DNA of 64,000 bases from Bacteroidota bacterium (lineage in GTDB: Bacteria; Bacteroidota; Bacteroidia; 2-12-FULL-35-15), in NCBI GenBank assembly GCA_016722565.1, contig JADKIU010000001.1, positions 992,001 to 1,056,000 on the forward strand, read 5' to 3'. The notes beneath the pieces were generated by a model. The model saw only the letters and a program-made list of their open reading frames with translations. It ran no database searches and was not told the DNA's origin. This document shows positions 29,319 through 39,075 of the stretch, one piece after another. Both the position numbers and the translations under genes were made by a program. Each line of letters starts with the position of its first letter. The first letter of the stretch is position 1.

Positions 29319-29369
29319 GGTATAAAGGTATTAATAATTCGGAAGGGTCACGTACTTTTAAGGGACATT

Positions 29370-29403
29370 CCCCTCTCCTTCGGAGAGGGGGGAGGGGTGA
29401 GGT
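29370..29403. repeat. CCCCTCTCC palindromic dispersed repeat
   Basis: A perfect nine-pair stem CCCCTCTCC/GGAGAGGGG with a TTC loop (29370-29390) is followed by GGAGGGGTGAGG. This G/C-rich word is out of character with the AT-rich surroundings and matches a type of intergenic repeat common in many bacterial genomes. It sits between two divergent genes. Confidence 0.6.
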
Positions 29404-29443
29404 CCGTAAATTTTTATATATTTGACTTCTAATTTTCGAAAAG

Positions 29444-30205
29444 GTGTTTTTTCTTCTCTCAAAATTGCTCTCTTTTGTAATCAGTCCAATTGTTTGGATT
29501 GTGACCTTGTTGTTTTTTTTCGTGTATTCCAAAAATGAAAAACGAAGAAAAAAAGCATTCTATTGGGCATTTGGCTTAATCCTGTTTTTTACAAATAGTT
29601 TTGTATTTGATGAGTTTTCTCGTGCTTGGGAAGTTCCTGCAACACAATACGAAGATTTGGAGATTTATGATGTTGGAATTGTATTGGGTGGAATGAGTGT
29701 ATATGATGAAGATTTTGAACGCCCGCAATTTTACCGTGGCGTGGATCGCTTGTTGCAAACAGTGGAGTTGTACAAGTTGGGGATGATAAAAAAAATAATT
29801 TTCACGGGTGGTTCCGGGCGAATATTACAGCCGGATATGCGTGAAGGTGAATACATCAAACGGTATTTAATTTTTATGGGTATTCCGGAAGAAGATTTTA
29901 TTATTGAATCACAATCAAAGAATACGCGCGAAAATGCATTGTTTACTAAAAATTTAATTGACGAGAAAAAAATTACAGGACGCTTTTTGTTAATCACTTC
30001 TGCTTTTCACATGCGCAGAAGCATCAATTGTTTTGAAACAGTTGGGTTAGAAGTAACACCGTATAGCACCGACAGGTATTCCGGACCGCGTAAATTCGAA
30101 TTCGACCATTTGTTTATCCCTAATACTTCTGCCTTAAACGATTGGAATAACCTTATTCATGAAGTAGTTGGTTACATCACCTACAAAGTAATCGGTTACG
30201 GTTAA
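29444..30205 (+). CDS. YdcF-family (DUF218) membrane protein
   Basis: The 253-residue protein has two N-terminal transmembrane helices (about 5-28 and 37-55) and a DUF218 Rossmann-like domain with IVLGGMSVYD, FTGGSGRI and LITSAFHMRRS. The family includes SanA/ElyC, which act in envelope integrity and lipid-carrier metabolism. Translation starts at GTG: no ATG is available, and the MFFLLSKLLSFVISPIVW start is typical of family members. Confidence 0.87.
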   Translation: MFFLLSKLLSFVISPIVWIVTLLFFFVYSKNEKRRKKAFYWAFGLILFFTNSFVFDEFSRAWEVPATQYEDLEIYDVGIVLGGMSVYDEDFERPQFYRGVDRLLQTVELYKLGMIKKIIFTGGSGRILQPDMREGEYIKRYLIFMGIPEEDFIIESQSKNTRENALFTKNLIDEKKITGRFLLITSAFHMRRSINCFETVGLEVTPYSTDRYSGPRKFEFDHLFIPNTSALNDWNNLIHEVVGYITYKVIGYG

Positions 30206-30207
30206 AA

Positions 30208-31875
30208 TTACATTTTTAACTTTTTGTTTTTCTTCGTTCCATAATACATCTGATCTGAATTATCATAAAAATTCGGATACTCATTACTCAGTTTTATCGA
30301 CTGCAGTTTCGTGGTTGGAAATAGTTGAATGGTTTTACCACCTACCAAAATCTTAATAGGCAAAACAAAATCAGCATTGGTGTTTTTCCATTTGAAAAAA
30401 AGTTGATCGTCCGTCCAATTGAATTCTAAAATGGGCGCTTCTCTTTGATAGAGGTATTGATTGAAAAACCAGTTAAAATCCTTTCCAGTTTTTTTATTGA
30501 CCAAATCAACAAACGTTTCAGAGTAGATTTCTTTTTGGTGATTTTCCATTCGAAAAGTTTTTAGAATATCAAAAAACAAGGAGTCGTTGTCAATCGTCGT
30601 GCGCAATGTGTGCAATATCCAAGAGCCTTTGCTGTAAATATCCCCATCGTGGTAATCGAAGTAGCGGATTTCTCTTTGTCGAACTACCGGCCGTTTATTT
30701 AAAATGCTGATGCGTTGCCAATACATGTAATCTAAATACGCTTGGTAGCCTGAAATGCTCTCTACAAAAAGCGCTTCGCAATAGCTGGCAAATCCTTCAT
30801 GGATCCATGCATCGGATAGGTCAGCTGCTGTTACGCTGTTGCCCCACCATTCATGTGCTGTTTCGTGTAAAATGATGTAATCGAATAATTCCTGATAATC
30901 GTTTTTATATCCATTTCCATAAGCGATTGCCGATTGATGTTCCATTCCTGCATAAGGTGATTCTACTAATTTAAAACCATCGCGTTGCCATGGGTAAGGG
31001 CCAAACATTTTTTCGTAAAAAGCCATGTGTTTTTTTACTTGTTGGAAGTGCAGTTTTGCTTTTTCGTAATTATACGGAAGTACATAATGATTGAGGGCTG
31101 TGGTTTTTCCACTCACATTACTTTCATATTTGTCTTCTAATAATTTGAAATTTCCCACGTACAAAGTCACATTGTAGTTATTGATCGGGTAAGAGATATG
31201 CCAATGGTAGGCTTTGCTTTCTTCTATAAAGCTGGTGTCTTTTAAAACTCCGTTGCTTACCGCCACCAAATCTTTTGGAACGATGATTGTTACATCAGTG
31301 CTGTCGGCTTCATCGTTCATTACATCCTTGCTAGGCCACCATAAACTAGAGCCTTCGCTTTCACACGCTACACCAATCCATGGGTTTCCATCTTTGTCTT
31401 TTTTCCAAACGAAACCTCCATCCCAAGGAGGACGCTTTGCTTCTGTTGGATTACCATCGAAGGCAATTTCGACCGAAAAATTTGTTCCGGCTTTAACTGT
31501 TTGGGGCATTTTTATAAAAATTGCGCCTTCTTCGCGCCAATAATTCAATGGGTTTTTTTCAGAGTCAACTGTGTAGACAGTCATATTTTTGTATAGATCG
31601 AGCTGAAGAGTATCAAAATCAACTACGGCTTTTGCACTGATGGTTACAATTCCTCGAATGAATTTTTCAGATGGTTCAATTCCAACAGTAATTTTATTGT
31701 GGTAAACATCAAAACAGGTTCTGTATTTTGTTGTTTCTGCCAATAACTTATTTTGTTTTGTTTCTTTCGGATACGTTCCTGCTTTCTTTGGATTGTATAC
31801 TTTTAAATGGATGCCAAGTGCACCACACGAGGACAGGAAGAGAATTGGAACGATAAAGAGTAAGAGTTTTCTCAT
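30208..31875 (-). CDS. M1-family metallopeptidase, lipoprotein
   Basis: A gluzincin aminopeptidase with HETAHEWW and the downstream third ligand in HEGFASY. The 555-residue protein begins MRKLLLFIVPILFLSSCG, a lipoprotein signal with Cys at the lipobox, so it should be attached to the outer membrane or periplasm. The frame is open from 31998, but the first 41 codons there run through an intergenic palindrome; the ATG at 31875 is preferred. A substrate-gating GxMEN-type motif is present as GMEHQSA. It abuts the convergent YdcF gene with two bases between the stops. Confidence 0.92.
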   Translation of the reverse strand: MRKLLLFIVPILFLSSCGALGIHLKVYNPKKAGTYPKETKQNKLLAETTKYRTCFDVYHNKITVGIEPSEKFIRGIVTISAKAVVDFDTLQLDLYKNMTVYTVDSEKNPLNYWREEGAIFIKMPQTVKAGTNFSVEIAFDGNPTEAKRPPWDGGFVWKKDKDGNPWIGVACESEGSSLWWPSKDVMNDEADSTDVTIIVPKDLVAVSNGVLKDTSFIEESKAYHWHISYPINNYNVTLYVGNFKLLEDKYESNVSGKTTALNHYVLPYNYEKAKLHFQQVKKHMAFYEKMFGPYPWQRDGFKLVESPYAGMEHQSAIAYGNGYKNDYQELFDYIILHETAHEWWGNSVTAADLSDAWIHEGFASYCEALFVESISGYQAYLDYMYWQRISILNKRPVVRQREIRYFDYHDGDIYSKGSWILHTLRTTIDNDSLFFDILKTFRMENHQKEIYSETFVDLVNKKTGKDFNWFFNQYLYQREAPILEFNWTDDQLFFKWKNTNADFVLPIKILVGGKTIQLFPTTKLQSIKLSNEYPNFYDNSDQMYYGTKKNKKLKM

Positions 31876-31897
31876 AATTTTAATTATTGTGCACCTG

Positions 31898-31950
31898 TTC
31901 TCGACTTCGCTCGAACTGACGTGTGTTGTCACTTCGAGCGGAGTCGAGAA
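31898..31950. repeat. TTCTCGACT...GAGTCGAGAA palindromic dispersed repeat
   Basis: Two 23-base arms (31898-31920 and 31928-31950) are complementary except for two positions, around a seven-base loop. The word TCGAGCGGAGTCGAGAA is a frequent intergenic repeat of Bacteroidota genomes. It lies in the 119-base gap between the L,D-transpeptidase-like gene and the M1 peptidase gene and would be transcribed if they form an operon. Confidence 0.7.
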
Positions 31951-31994
31951 GGCGCGTAAGAGGTGGTATTGAAATATAATCATTTTGTCAATGC

Positions 31995-32588
31995 TCAATC
32001 AAACATCCACAATAAAACCGGTTTCCCCGAAGCTTTTAATTTTGGATCCAATGTTTTCATGAATTTATTATCTACAGCCGGGCATCCCCATCCTTCCGGT
32101 GTTCCATAAGGATGTACTTCGTTTTCCGGAACATCGTCCCAAGAATGTAAAACAATTTGTCGTTTCAAAGCATTGCTGTTAGTGCTTTCTAAGCCATGAA
32201 GTAAATAGTTGACATTGATTCCCCAATTGCTATAGCCTCGTTTTCCCACTTTGAATTTCCCAATGGAGGTGCAATGGCTATCAGGTGTATTACTAAATTT
32301 TGGTTTTTCTTTGGTATACGTTTCACCCCAAGGATTGTTTCCGCATCCGTGAGCACACATTCCGGAAGCAAGGATGGAATCCTTTTTCATGTCCCATAAA
32401 AATGCACGCTTTTTACCGGAATGAATATTCATGTCGATTAAAATGCAGAAGTCGGTATTATAACCATTCGATTTACAAAAAGTGACCGCATCTTTTGATT
32501 TTTGTTTTAAACGGGTGGTTGTTTTTAGGTCCGTTTTAAACGAGAAGATTGAAATGCAGAAGAGTAGGAGGAGTGAATTCTTATACAT
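31995..32588 (-). CDS. murein L,D-transpeptidase catalytic-domain family protein
   Basis: The 197-residue exported protein has a short signal peptide (about 1-19) and a domain of the PF13645 type. The catalytic-looking features are HSWDDVPENEVHPYGTPEGW followed directly by GCPAVD, where the Cys would be the nucleophile and the His lies upstream. In Bacteroidota these proteins are annotated as L,D-transpeptidase-like; whether this one crosslinks peptidoglycan is unknown. Confidence 0.85.
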   Translation of the reverse strand: MYKNSLLLLFCISIFSFKTDLKTTTRLKQKSKDAVTFCKSNGYNTDFCILIDMNIHSGKKRAFLWDMKKDSILASGMCAHGCGNNPWGETYTKEKPKFSNTPDSHCTSIGKFKVGKRGYSNWGINVNYLLHGLESTNSNALKRQIVLHSWDDVPENEVHPYGTPEGWGCPAVDNKFMKTLDPKLKASGKPVLLWMFD

Positions 32589-32656
32589 GTGTTTTTTATT
32601 GAGGAACGTCTTTGTAAAAGAATTTATTGTTGATTCCGGTATTGTTATATTTAGAA

Positions 32657-32739
32657 CGTCATTGCGAGGAACGAAGCAATCTGGTCTTGGATCGACTCTT
32701 TTCTTGTGATGTTAGATTGCTTCGTTCCTCGCAATGACG
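32657..32739. repeat. CGTCATTGCGAGGAACGAAGCAATCT inverted repeat
   Basis: Two perfect 26-base arms (32657-32682 and 32714-32739) are inverted around a 31-base spacer, enough to fold a long cruciform or RNA hairpin. The arm is one of the most widespread intergenic repeat words in bacteria. No open frame, transposase or target duplication is evident, so a MITE-like or REP-like element is the most likely description. It occupies the gap between the 93-residue protein gene and the L,D-transpeptidase gene. Confidence 0.8.
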
Positions 32740-32785
32740 GTAATATGAAACCTATGTTTTCAAAAACAGTTTGAATTAGAAAAAC

Positions 32786-33067
32786 TTAAATCTCTTTCGA
32801 CTTCGCTAAGAACTTAATTACTCCTTCACCCAATTTTTCATTGATTTGAGCATAATGTTTTTTTACTTCTGCTCTAGTTTTTAATTTCTTGGTGCTGTTT
32901 ACCTTTGAAATTAAATCATCAGCAAGGTCAACACATTCATCCACCAATGCTTCAATTTGACTTTCATCCAAACGGGAGTCACCGCTCAATAAAGCATTAT
33001 AATACTCTTCAATTACATCACCCATTAAATGATTGATGTTTCTTTTTACGTCTCTGCGGTTAGCCAT
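32786..33067 (-). CDS. conserved hypothetical protein
   Basis: This 93-residue, charged, all-helical soluble protein starts MANRRDVKRNINHLMGDVIEEY. I do not recognise a named family. It begins 17 bases after the valS stop on the same strand and is probably co-transcribed with valS. There is no signal peptide. Confidence 0.7.
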   Translation of the reverse strand: MANRRDVKRNINHLMGDVIEEYYNALLSGDSRLDESQIEALVDECVDLADDLISKVNSTKKLKTRAEVKKHYAQINEKLGEGVIKFLAKSKEI

Positions 33068-33084
33068 TTGTTTTTGTTTAGGTA

Positions 33085-35717
33085 CTATTTTAATCCAGCC
33101 AATTGTTCTTCAATGGCTTTTATTTTTGATTCGGCATCTGCCAATTTTTTCTTTTCGTTTTCTACCATCTCTGGTTTAGCATTGGCAACAAATTTTTCGT
33201 TTGCCAATTTTGCTTGCACGGATTTTAAGAATCCTTTATTGTAATCCAAGTCTTTTGCCAAACGTTCTTTCTCTGCTGCTACATCAATGTTTTGTGATAA
33301 CGGAACATAGTACTCAGCATGTTTTAATACAAATGAAAATGCTCCATCCACTTTCGCGGTAACATATTCGAAGCTACTTAAATTACAAAGTTTGATAATT
33401 AATGAATCGTAGGTTTTAATCACCTCTCCTTGATTTACTTTTTCAAATACTTGCAGCTTCTCTTTCGGAGAAATATTTTTTTGCTTGCGGATGTTGCGTA
33501 TGTTGGTAATCACTTCCATTACCACATCAAAATGTTTGATGATGTCGGCCGTTTCGTTTTTTGTCTTTGGCCATTCGGCAACAATGATGCAATCCTTTTC
33601 CGAACGATCAGCAATCAAATGCCAAATTTCCTCAGTGATAAATGGCATAAATGGATGCAATACTTTTAATACTTTTTCCAAGAAAACAAGAGTGGCATCA
33701 TACGTTGCTTTATCAATCGGTAAAGATTTGCCATCTACAAATTCAGGTTTGATCATCTCTAAATACCATGCACAGAAATCATCCCAAACCAATTTATAAG
33801 TGGTCATTAAAGCTTCACTCATTCGATATTTCGAATACAAATCGTTGATGATTTCTACCTGTTCATTGAATTTTGCATCAAACCATTCGATTGCAATTTT
33901 ATTGGAATCGTTTTGTTGGATAGCACTGCTTACTTCAAATCCTTTGATTAAACGGAAAGCATTCCAAACTTTATTTGAAAAGTTTCTTCCTTGCTCACAC
34001 ATGCTTTCATCAAAAGGTAAATCATTACCGGCAGGCGAACATAATAACATTCCGACACGCACGCCATCTGCTCCAAATTTTTCAATTAACTCAATTGGGT
34101 CAGGAGAGTTACCAAGCGACTTGCTCATTTTTCGTCCTTGTTTATCACGCACAATTCCCGTTAAATAAACATTGGTAAAAGGTTTTTTGCCTTGGTATTC
34201 ATAACCAGCAATAATCATTCGTGCAACCCAGAAAAATAAAATTTCAGGAGCGGTTACTAAATCATTTGTCGGATAATAATATTTGATGTCTTTGCCTTCA
34301 GGATTTTTAAATCCGTCAAAAACACTTATCGGCCAAAGCCAGGAAGAGAACCATGTATCCAATACATCTTCGTCTTGCTTAATTTGATTTGCAGTAACTG
34401 CTGAATTTTTTTCTTTTAATTTTTGTAATGCTTCTTCTTGTGTTTTTGCAACAACTGTGTTTCCTTTATCATCGTACCAGGCTGGAATGCGCTGTCCCCA
34501 CCACAATTGACGAGAGATACACCAGTCGTGAACATTTTCCATCCAATGCTTGTAGGTGTTTACAAACTTTTCAGGAATCAATTTTATTTCACCATTCAAT
34601 ACATTCTCTAAGGCCGGTTTTGAAATTTTATCCATTTTCAAAAACCATTGCATGGAAAGCTTTGGTTCAATCACAGCATTGGTGCGCTCACTATAGCCTA
34701 CTTTGTTTTTGATGTCTTCGATTTTTAAAATCTGTCCCATCTCTTCCAGATCCTTCGCAATTTTTTTACGAACTGCAAAGCGATCTTCACCAATGTAAAA
34801 TTGTGCAGCAGCACTCATTTTTCCATCAGCAGCAAAGGTGTCAATCACTTCGAGTTTGTGTTTAACACCCAAGTTGTAATCGTTAATATCGTGCGCTGGC
34901 GTCACTTTTAGTGCACCGGTTCCAAATTCTAAATCAATGTAGGTATCAAAATAATTGGGACAGAACGGTTCACCATTGGAACAATTGCTCGTTTCCCTTT
35001 TAAATGTTTGTAGCGTTCATCTTCCGGGTGAACACAGATGGCGGTATCGCCAAGGATTGTTTCCGGACGAGTAGTGGCAACAGTTACAAATTCTTCAGTT
35101 CCTTCTATTTTATATTTAACATAATATAATTTGGAGTTCACTTCTTTGTGAATTACTTCTTCGTCTGATACAGCTGTTAATCCTTGCGGATCCCAGTTCA
35201 CCATGCGTACACCACGATAAATTTGTCCTTTGTTATATAAGTCGATAAACACATCAATAACTGCTTCGCTCAAATCTTCCTCCATTGTAAAACGGGTGCG
35301 ATCCCAATCGCAGGAAGCGCCCAGTTTTTCCAATTGTTTAAGAATGATACCACCGTATTTTTCTTTCCATTCCCAAGCATGTTTGAGGAAATCTTCGCGA
35401 GACAAATCCGTTTTTTTAATTCCTTTTTCGGCTAACAATGCAACTACTTTTGCTTCTGTAGCAATAGATGCATGGTCGGTTCCGGGCACCCAGCAGGCGT
35501 TTTTACCTTGCATACGTGCTCTTCGGATCAATACATCCTGAATGGTATTGTTTAACATATGTCCCATGTGCAATACTCCTGTAACGTTTGGTGGAGGAAT
35601 TACAATGGTGTATGGCTCCCGGTCATCAGGAGTTGATTTAAAAAATTTATGCTTTAACCAATGGGCATACCACTTATCTTCGGTAACTTTTGGATCGTAT
35701 GTTTTAGGAATTTCCAT
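33085..35717 (-). CDS. valS: valine-tRNA ligase (frameshifted)
   Basis: Class I aminoacyl-tRNA synthetase charging tRNA-Val. The HIGH-type motif HMGH is near residue 49, the KMSKS motif is in GRKMSKSLGN, and there is an editing domain, an anticodon-binding domain and a C-terminal coiled-coil arm. The frame breaks within the editing domain: the 5' frame ends at 34929 and the 3' frame continues through 34905. One extra T in the four-base run (AAAA on the plus strand, 34948-34951) restores VPIIFDTYIDLEFG and a single protein of 877 residues. As valS is essential, a sequence error is the likely cause. Confidence 0.95.
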
Positions 35718-35754
35718 ATTTATTTACTTACTTCGTTCTTCTTAAAAAAGTAGG

Positions 35755-35762
35755 CAAATCTA
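35755..35762 (-). promoter_or_regulatory. TANNTTTG -7 element for valS
   Basis: The minus strand reads TAGATTTG, a full match to the -7 consensus, 37 bases before the valS ATG at 35717. No clear -33 element was found. Confidence 0.45.
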
Positions 35763-35863
35763 GTAAAAATTAATTTTCCTTTCTTTTTTTGATTATGGCA
35801 TGGTTTTGGCTGTAAATTAAAACAAGAAATTAGCGCTGAAAAACGATTAAATTGTATACAAAA

Positions 35864-36340
35864 ATGAAAAAATTAGCCTTCACATTCGGAACAGTATTAT
35901 TTACTGTTTTTGCTGCATCCGCTCAGGAAAAAGTAACTCCTCCGCCTGCACCTACCAGCTTAGCTGAAATCACCTTTGAGCAAGAAACACATGATTTCGG
36001 AAATATTGAGTATGCTGGAAATGGGACGTATGAGTTTAAATTTAAAAACACCGGAAAAGAACCATTGATTATTTCCGATGCAAAAGGGTCTTGCGGTTGT
36101 ACCGTTCCCACGTATCCTAAAAATGTTCCAATTAAACCGGGTGAAACTCAGGTAATTAAGGTTACTTATGATACAAAACGTGCCGGAAACTTTAATAAAA
36201 CAGTAACTGTTACCTCAAATGCAAAAACGGCATCAAAATTGTTAACGATTAAAGGTAAAGTTGAACCAGCTCCTGTAGAAGAAGCATTTCCTTCGAATGG
36301 TAAAAAAGATGATGGTGCAACTCCATTAGAAAAACACTAA
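35864..36340 (+). CDS. DUF1573 secreted protein (1 of 4)
   Basis: The 158-residue protein has a signal peptide ending near FAASAQ and one Ig-like DUF1573 domain with HDFGNIEYAGNGTYEFKFKN and the cysteine pair SCGCTVP. The function of the family is unknown. A TTG 12 bases upstream is also in frame, but the ATG at 35864 gives a normal signal peptide. It is the first of four tandem paralogues and shares a likely transcript with the second. Confidence 0.88.
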   Translation: MKKLAFTFGTVLFTVFAASAQEKVTPPPAPTSLAEITFEQETHDFGNIEYAGNGTYEFKFKNTGKEPLIISDAKGSCGCTVPTYPKNVPIKPGETQVIKVTYDTKRAGNFNKTVTVTSNAKTASKLLTIKGKVEPAPVEEAFPSNGKKDDGATPLEKH

Positions 36341-36381
36341 ATCAATTAAACTAAATAATTAAAATCTCAAAATCACAAACA

Positions 36382-36834
36382 ATGAAAAAAGTTATCCTAT
36401 CAATTGGCTTAATGCTATGTGTTGCGGTTGGTGCGAATGCACAAGAAGCTGTAACTCCAAATCCAGTAAATCCAAATGCTCCGAAATTCAAATTTGAAAC
36501 AGAGGTAGTTGATTATGGTACAATCGAACACAATGCGAACGGTGATCGTGAATTTAAATTCACCAATGTTGGAAAAGAGCCATTAATCATTTCAAATGCA
36601 GTAGGTTCATGCGGATGTACAACTCCAGTTTGGCCAAAAGAACCAATCAAACCAGGTGCTTCTGCTGTAATTAAAGTACACTATGCTACTGATAGAGTTG
36701 GTCAATTTGAAAAAACTGTAACGTTAACTTCAAATGCTGACACTCCTGCAAAAATATTAAAAATTAAAGGTGTAGTAAAACCAGATCCAACACCAGCACC
36801 AACAACTCCTGCTCCTGCTGAGCAAAAGCACTAG
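36382..36834 (+). CDS. DUF1573 secreted protein (2 of 4)
   Basis: The 150-residue paralogue has a signal peptide (MKKVILSIGLMLCVAVGANAQ), a DUF1573 domain with EVVDYGTIEHNANGDREFKF and SCGCTTPVWPKEPI, and a proline/threonine-rich tail. It begins 41 bases after the first copy and is closed by a strong terminator, so copies 1 and 2 probably form one transcript. Confidence 0.88.
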   Translation: MKKVILSIGLMLCVAVGANAQEAVTPNPVNPNAPKFKFETEVVDYGTIEHNANGDREFKFTNVGKEPLIISNAVGSCGCTTPVWPKEPIKPGASAVIKVHYATDRVGQFEKTVTLTSNADTPAKILKIKGVVKPDPTPAPTTPAPAEQKH

Positions 36835-36859
36835 TTTGTTTTGTTTATTAGTATCTATT

Positions 36860-36902
36860 TCAAGCCCTTTTGGTTCTATTACCAAAAGGGTTTGATTTTT
36901 TT
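36860..36902 (+). terminator. strong terminator after the second DUF1573 gene
   Basis: A 15-pair stem (36860-36874 with 36881-36895; one G-U pair) with a six-base loop is followed by seven T. It splits the DUF1573 cluster into two transcription units. Confidence 0.88.
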
Positions 36903-36967
36903 ATACCAAATCATCGCTTTGGAATGAAAGTTGCCTGTTACATGTAAACTAATCAATACTTCGTAAA

Positions 36968-37369
36968 ATGAAAAATCTATCTCTCTTTATCAGCTTTTGC
37001 CTGTTTGCATTTACAATGTCTGCACAACAACCCGTTGCTTCAAATACGGGTGGTGCTAAAATCAAATTTGAATCGGAGGTAGTTGATTACGGAACGCTAC
37101 CACAAGATGGCGATGGAAATCGTGAGTTTAAATTTACGAATGTTGGAAAAGAACCGCTTATCTTAACGAATGTAAATTCTTCTTGTGGCTGTTTAGTTGC
37201 AAGCTGGCCGAAAGAACCAATTGCTCCAGGTAAATCAGTCGTGATTAAAGCACATTACGATACAAAAAGAGTCGGGAAGTTTGAAAAAACGCTTACCGTT
37301 CAGTCGAATGATGGGGAACGACCTTCTCTCGTTTTAAAGATAAAAGGTGAGGTTTTGGCTCCTAAATAA
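36968..37369 (+). CDS. DUF1573 secreted protein (3 of 4)
   Basis: The 133-residue paralogue has a signal peptide (ending MSAQQP) and a DUF1573 domain closely resembling copy 2: EVVDYGTLPQDGDGNREFKF, and the cysteines in SSCGCLVASWPKEPI. It is shorter because the proline-rich tail is absent. It lies 16 bases before copy 4. Confidence 0.87.
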   Translation: MKNLSLFISFCLFAFTMSAQQPVASNTGGAKIKFESEVVDYGTLPQDGDGNREFKFTNVGKEPLILTNVNSSCGCLVASWPKEPIAPGKSVVIKAHYDTKRVGKFEKTLTVQSNDGERPSLVLKIKGEVLAPK

Positions 37370-37384
37370 TTATTATCTTTAGGT

Positions 37385-37768
37385 ATGAATTTCATTAAAT
37401 CCTTATTGATTCTCATTTTAGTTGCAATTGCAATCCCCGGTATTTCGCAAGAAATAAAATTGAAAGACGCCAAACAAAATTTTGGCTTTGTGCATGAAGG
37501 GGATACTGTGCGATTATCCTACGAGCTTAAAAATGTTGGGGATAAGCCCCTTGTTATCTCTAATTATGACGTGGAATGTGGTTGTACTGTTATGGAAGCG
37601 GTGACCAAAACCATCCAGCCTGGCGAAACTTATGTTCTGAAAGTGACATTTGATACGCACCAGAAGTACGATCGTCAAGATCGCATCGTAAAAGTGATTT
37701 CTAATGCCACCAATTCTCCTACCGAATTACGCTTCAAAGGTGTGGTGCTCAAGCCAAAGAAAAATTAA
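37385..37768 (+). CDS. DUF1573 secreted protein (4 of 4)
   Basis: The 127-residue, most divergent copy has a signal peptide (ending GISQ), then KQNFGFVHEGDTVRLSYELK and the cysteine pair in VECGCTVMEAV. The spacing of the two cysteines is conserved in all four copies. It is likely co-transcribed with copy 3. Confidence 0.85.
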   Translation: MNFIKSLLILILVAIAIPGISQEIKLKDAKQNFGFVHEGDTVRLSYELKNVGDKPLVISNYDVECGCTVMEAVTKTIQPGETYVLKVTFDTHQKYDRQDRIVKVISNATNSPTELRFKGVVLKPKKN

Positions 37769-37824
37769 GGTTGGATAGCACATTTCTCCCGTTCTCAAAG
37801 AGAAGTTTAGGTTAAAAAAAATAG

Positions 37825-37832
37825 TAACTTTG
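37825..37832 (+). promoter_or_regulatory. TANNTTTG -7 element for the aminotransferase gene
   Basis: TAACTTTG matches the -7 consensus 22 bases before the ATG at 37855. A TTTA at 37805-37808 lies near the -33 position and is only a partial match. Confidence 0.45.
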
Positions 37833-37854
37833 GGGACTTTTAAAAATTATACAA

Positions 37855-39054
37855 ATGCCAAAAGTTTCTTCCAAAGGCAATTCAATGCCTTCATCACCCA
37901 TCCGTAAGCTCGTTCCATTTGCTGAAGCAGCTAAAAAAGTAGGACGTAAAATTTATCATTTAAACATTGGTCAGCCGGATATTGAAACGCCTGAAGTGAT
38001 GTTGAATGCGATAAAAAATGCTGATATCAAAGTGCTGGAATATTCACATTCTGCAGGTATTGAATCGTATAGAACAAAGTTGGCAGAATACTATAGAACA
38101 TTCAATATTAATATTGATCAAAACGATATCATCATTACCACAGGAGGGTCGGAAGCGATATCCATTGCCATGATGACCTGCTTCAATGATGGAGATGAAA
38201 TTATTATTCCGGAGCCTTTTTACGCCAACTACAATGGATTTTCTTGTGCAGCAGATGTAAAAGTAGTTCCAGTTAAATCCTATATAGAAACCGGATTTGC
38301 ATTGCCACCTATTTCTGATTTCGAAAAATTAATTACTCCTAAAACAAAAGGGATTATGATTTGTAATCCCGGCAACCCTACCGGTTATTTATATTCACGC
38401 GAAGAGTTAGAATCTTTGAAACAACTGGTGTTGAAATACGATTTGTTTTTATTGAGTGATGAAGTATACCGTGAGTTTTGTTACGATGGAAAAGAATATG
38501 TTTCAGTAATGCATTTGTCAGGTATTGATAACAATGTGATTTTGTTAGATTCAATTTCAAAGCGTTACAGTGCTTGTGGCGCCAGAATTGGAGCATTGAT
38601 TTCCAAAAACAAAGAGGTAATGGCAACGGCAATGAAATTTGCTCAGGCACGATTGAGCCCGCCTACCTTCGGACAAATAGGAGCGGAGGCCGCTTTGAAA
38701 ACACCAAAAGCGTATTTTGATAAAGTGCAAAAAGAATATGTGGAGCGCAGAAATTTTGTGATTGAGGCGCTAAATAAAATGGACGGTGTATTTTGTCCGA
38801 AACCTAGTGGAGCTTTTTATTGCATTGCTCGTTTGCCAATTGATAATGCCGATAAATTCTGTCAATGGTTATTGGAATCTTTCGAACATGAAGGTCAAAC
38901 CGTAATGCTGGCACCTGCCACCGGATTTTATTCTACACCCGGAGCTGGAACCAATGAGGTGCGCTTGGCTTATGTATTAAATAAAGAATCCCTTAAAAAT
39001 GCAATGATTTGTTTGGAAAAAGCCTTGAAAGTATATCCTGGCAAGACAAATTAA
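37855..39054 (+). CDS. PLP-dependent class I/II aminotransferase
   Basis: This 399-residue fold-type I aminotransferase has HLNIGQPDIETP near the N-terminus, the GGSEAI phosphate-binding turn, CNPGNPTGYLYSREEL, SDEVYREF with the pyridine-N aspartate, and the Schiff-base lysine in DSISKRYSACGARIG. It belongs to the aspartate/aromatic aminotransferase superfamily; the substrate cannot be assigned. It has its own -7 element and a downstream terminator, so it is probably monocistronic. Confidence 0.93.
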   Translation: MPKVSSKGNSMPSSPIRKLVPFAEAAKKVGRKIYHLNIGQPDIETPEVMLNAIKNADIKVLEYSHSAGIESYRTKLAEYYRTFNINIDQNDIIITTGGSEAISIAMMTCFNDGDEIIIPEPFYANYNGFSCAADVKVVPVKSYIETGFALPPISDFEKLITPKTKGIMICNPGNPTGYLYSREELESLKQLVLKYDLFLLSDEVYREFCYDGKEYVSVMHLSGIDNNVILLDSISKRYSACGARIGALISKNKEVMATAMKFAQARLSPPTFGQIGAEAALKTPKAYFDKVQKEYVERRNFVIEALNKMDGVFCPKPSGAFYCIARLPIDNADKFCQWLLESFEHEGQTVMLAPATGFYSTPGAGTNEVRLAYVLNKESLKNAMICLEKALKVYPGKTN

Positions 39055-39075
39055 CGTTTTTATACCTAACTCTAC

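Noticed and set aside
31876..31998. 41-residue extension of the M1 peptidase
   Set aside because: It runs through a dispersed palindrome and would bury the lipoprotein signal in the middle of the protein.
32657..32739. Insertion sequence remnant
   Set aside because: No transposase frame or target-site duplication; the perfect arms and short length fit a non-coding palindromic repeat better.
33430..35541. Several plus-strand frames inside valS
   Set aside because: They lie opposite a confidently assigned gene, have no conserved features and no promoter-like element of their own.
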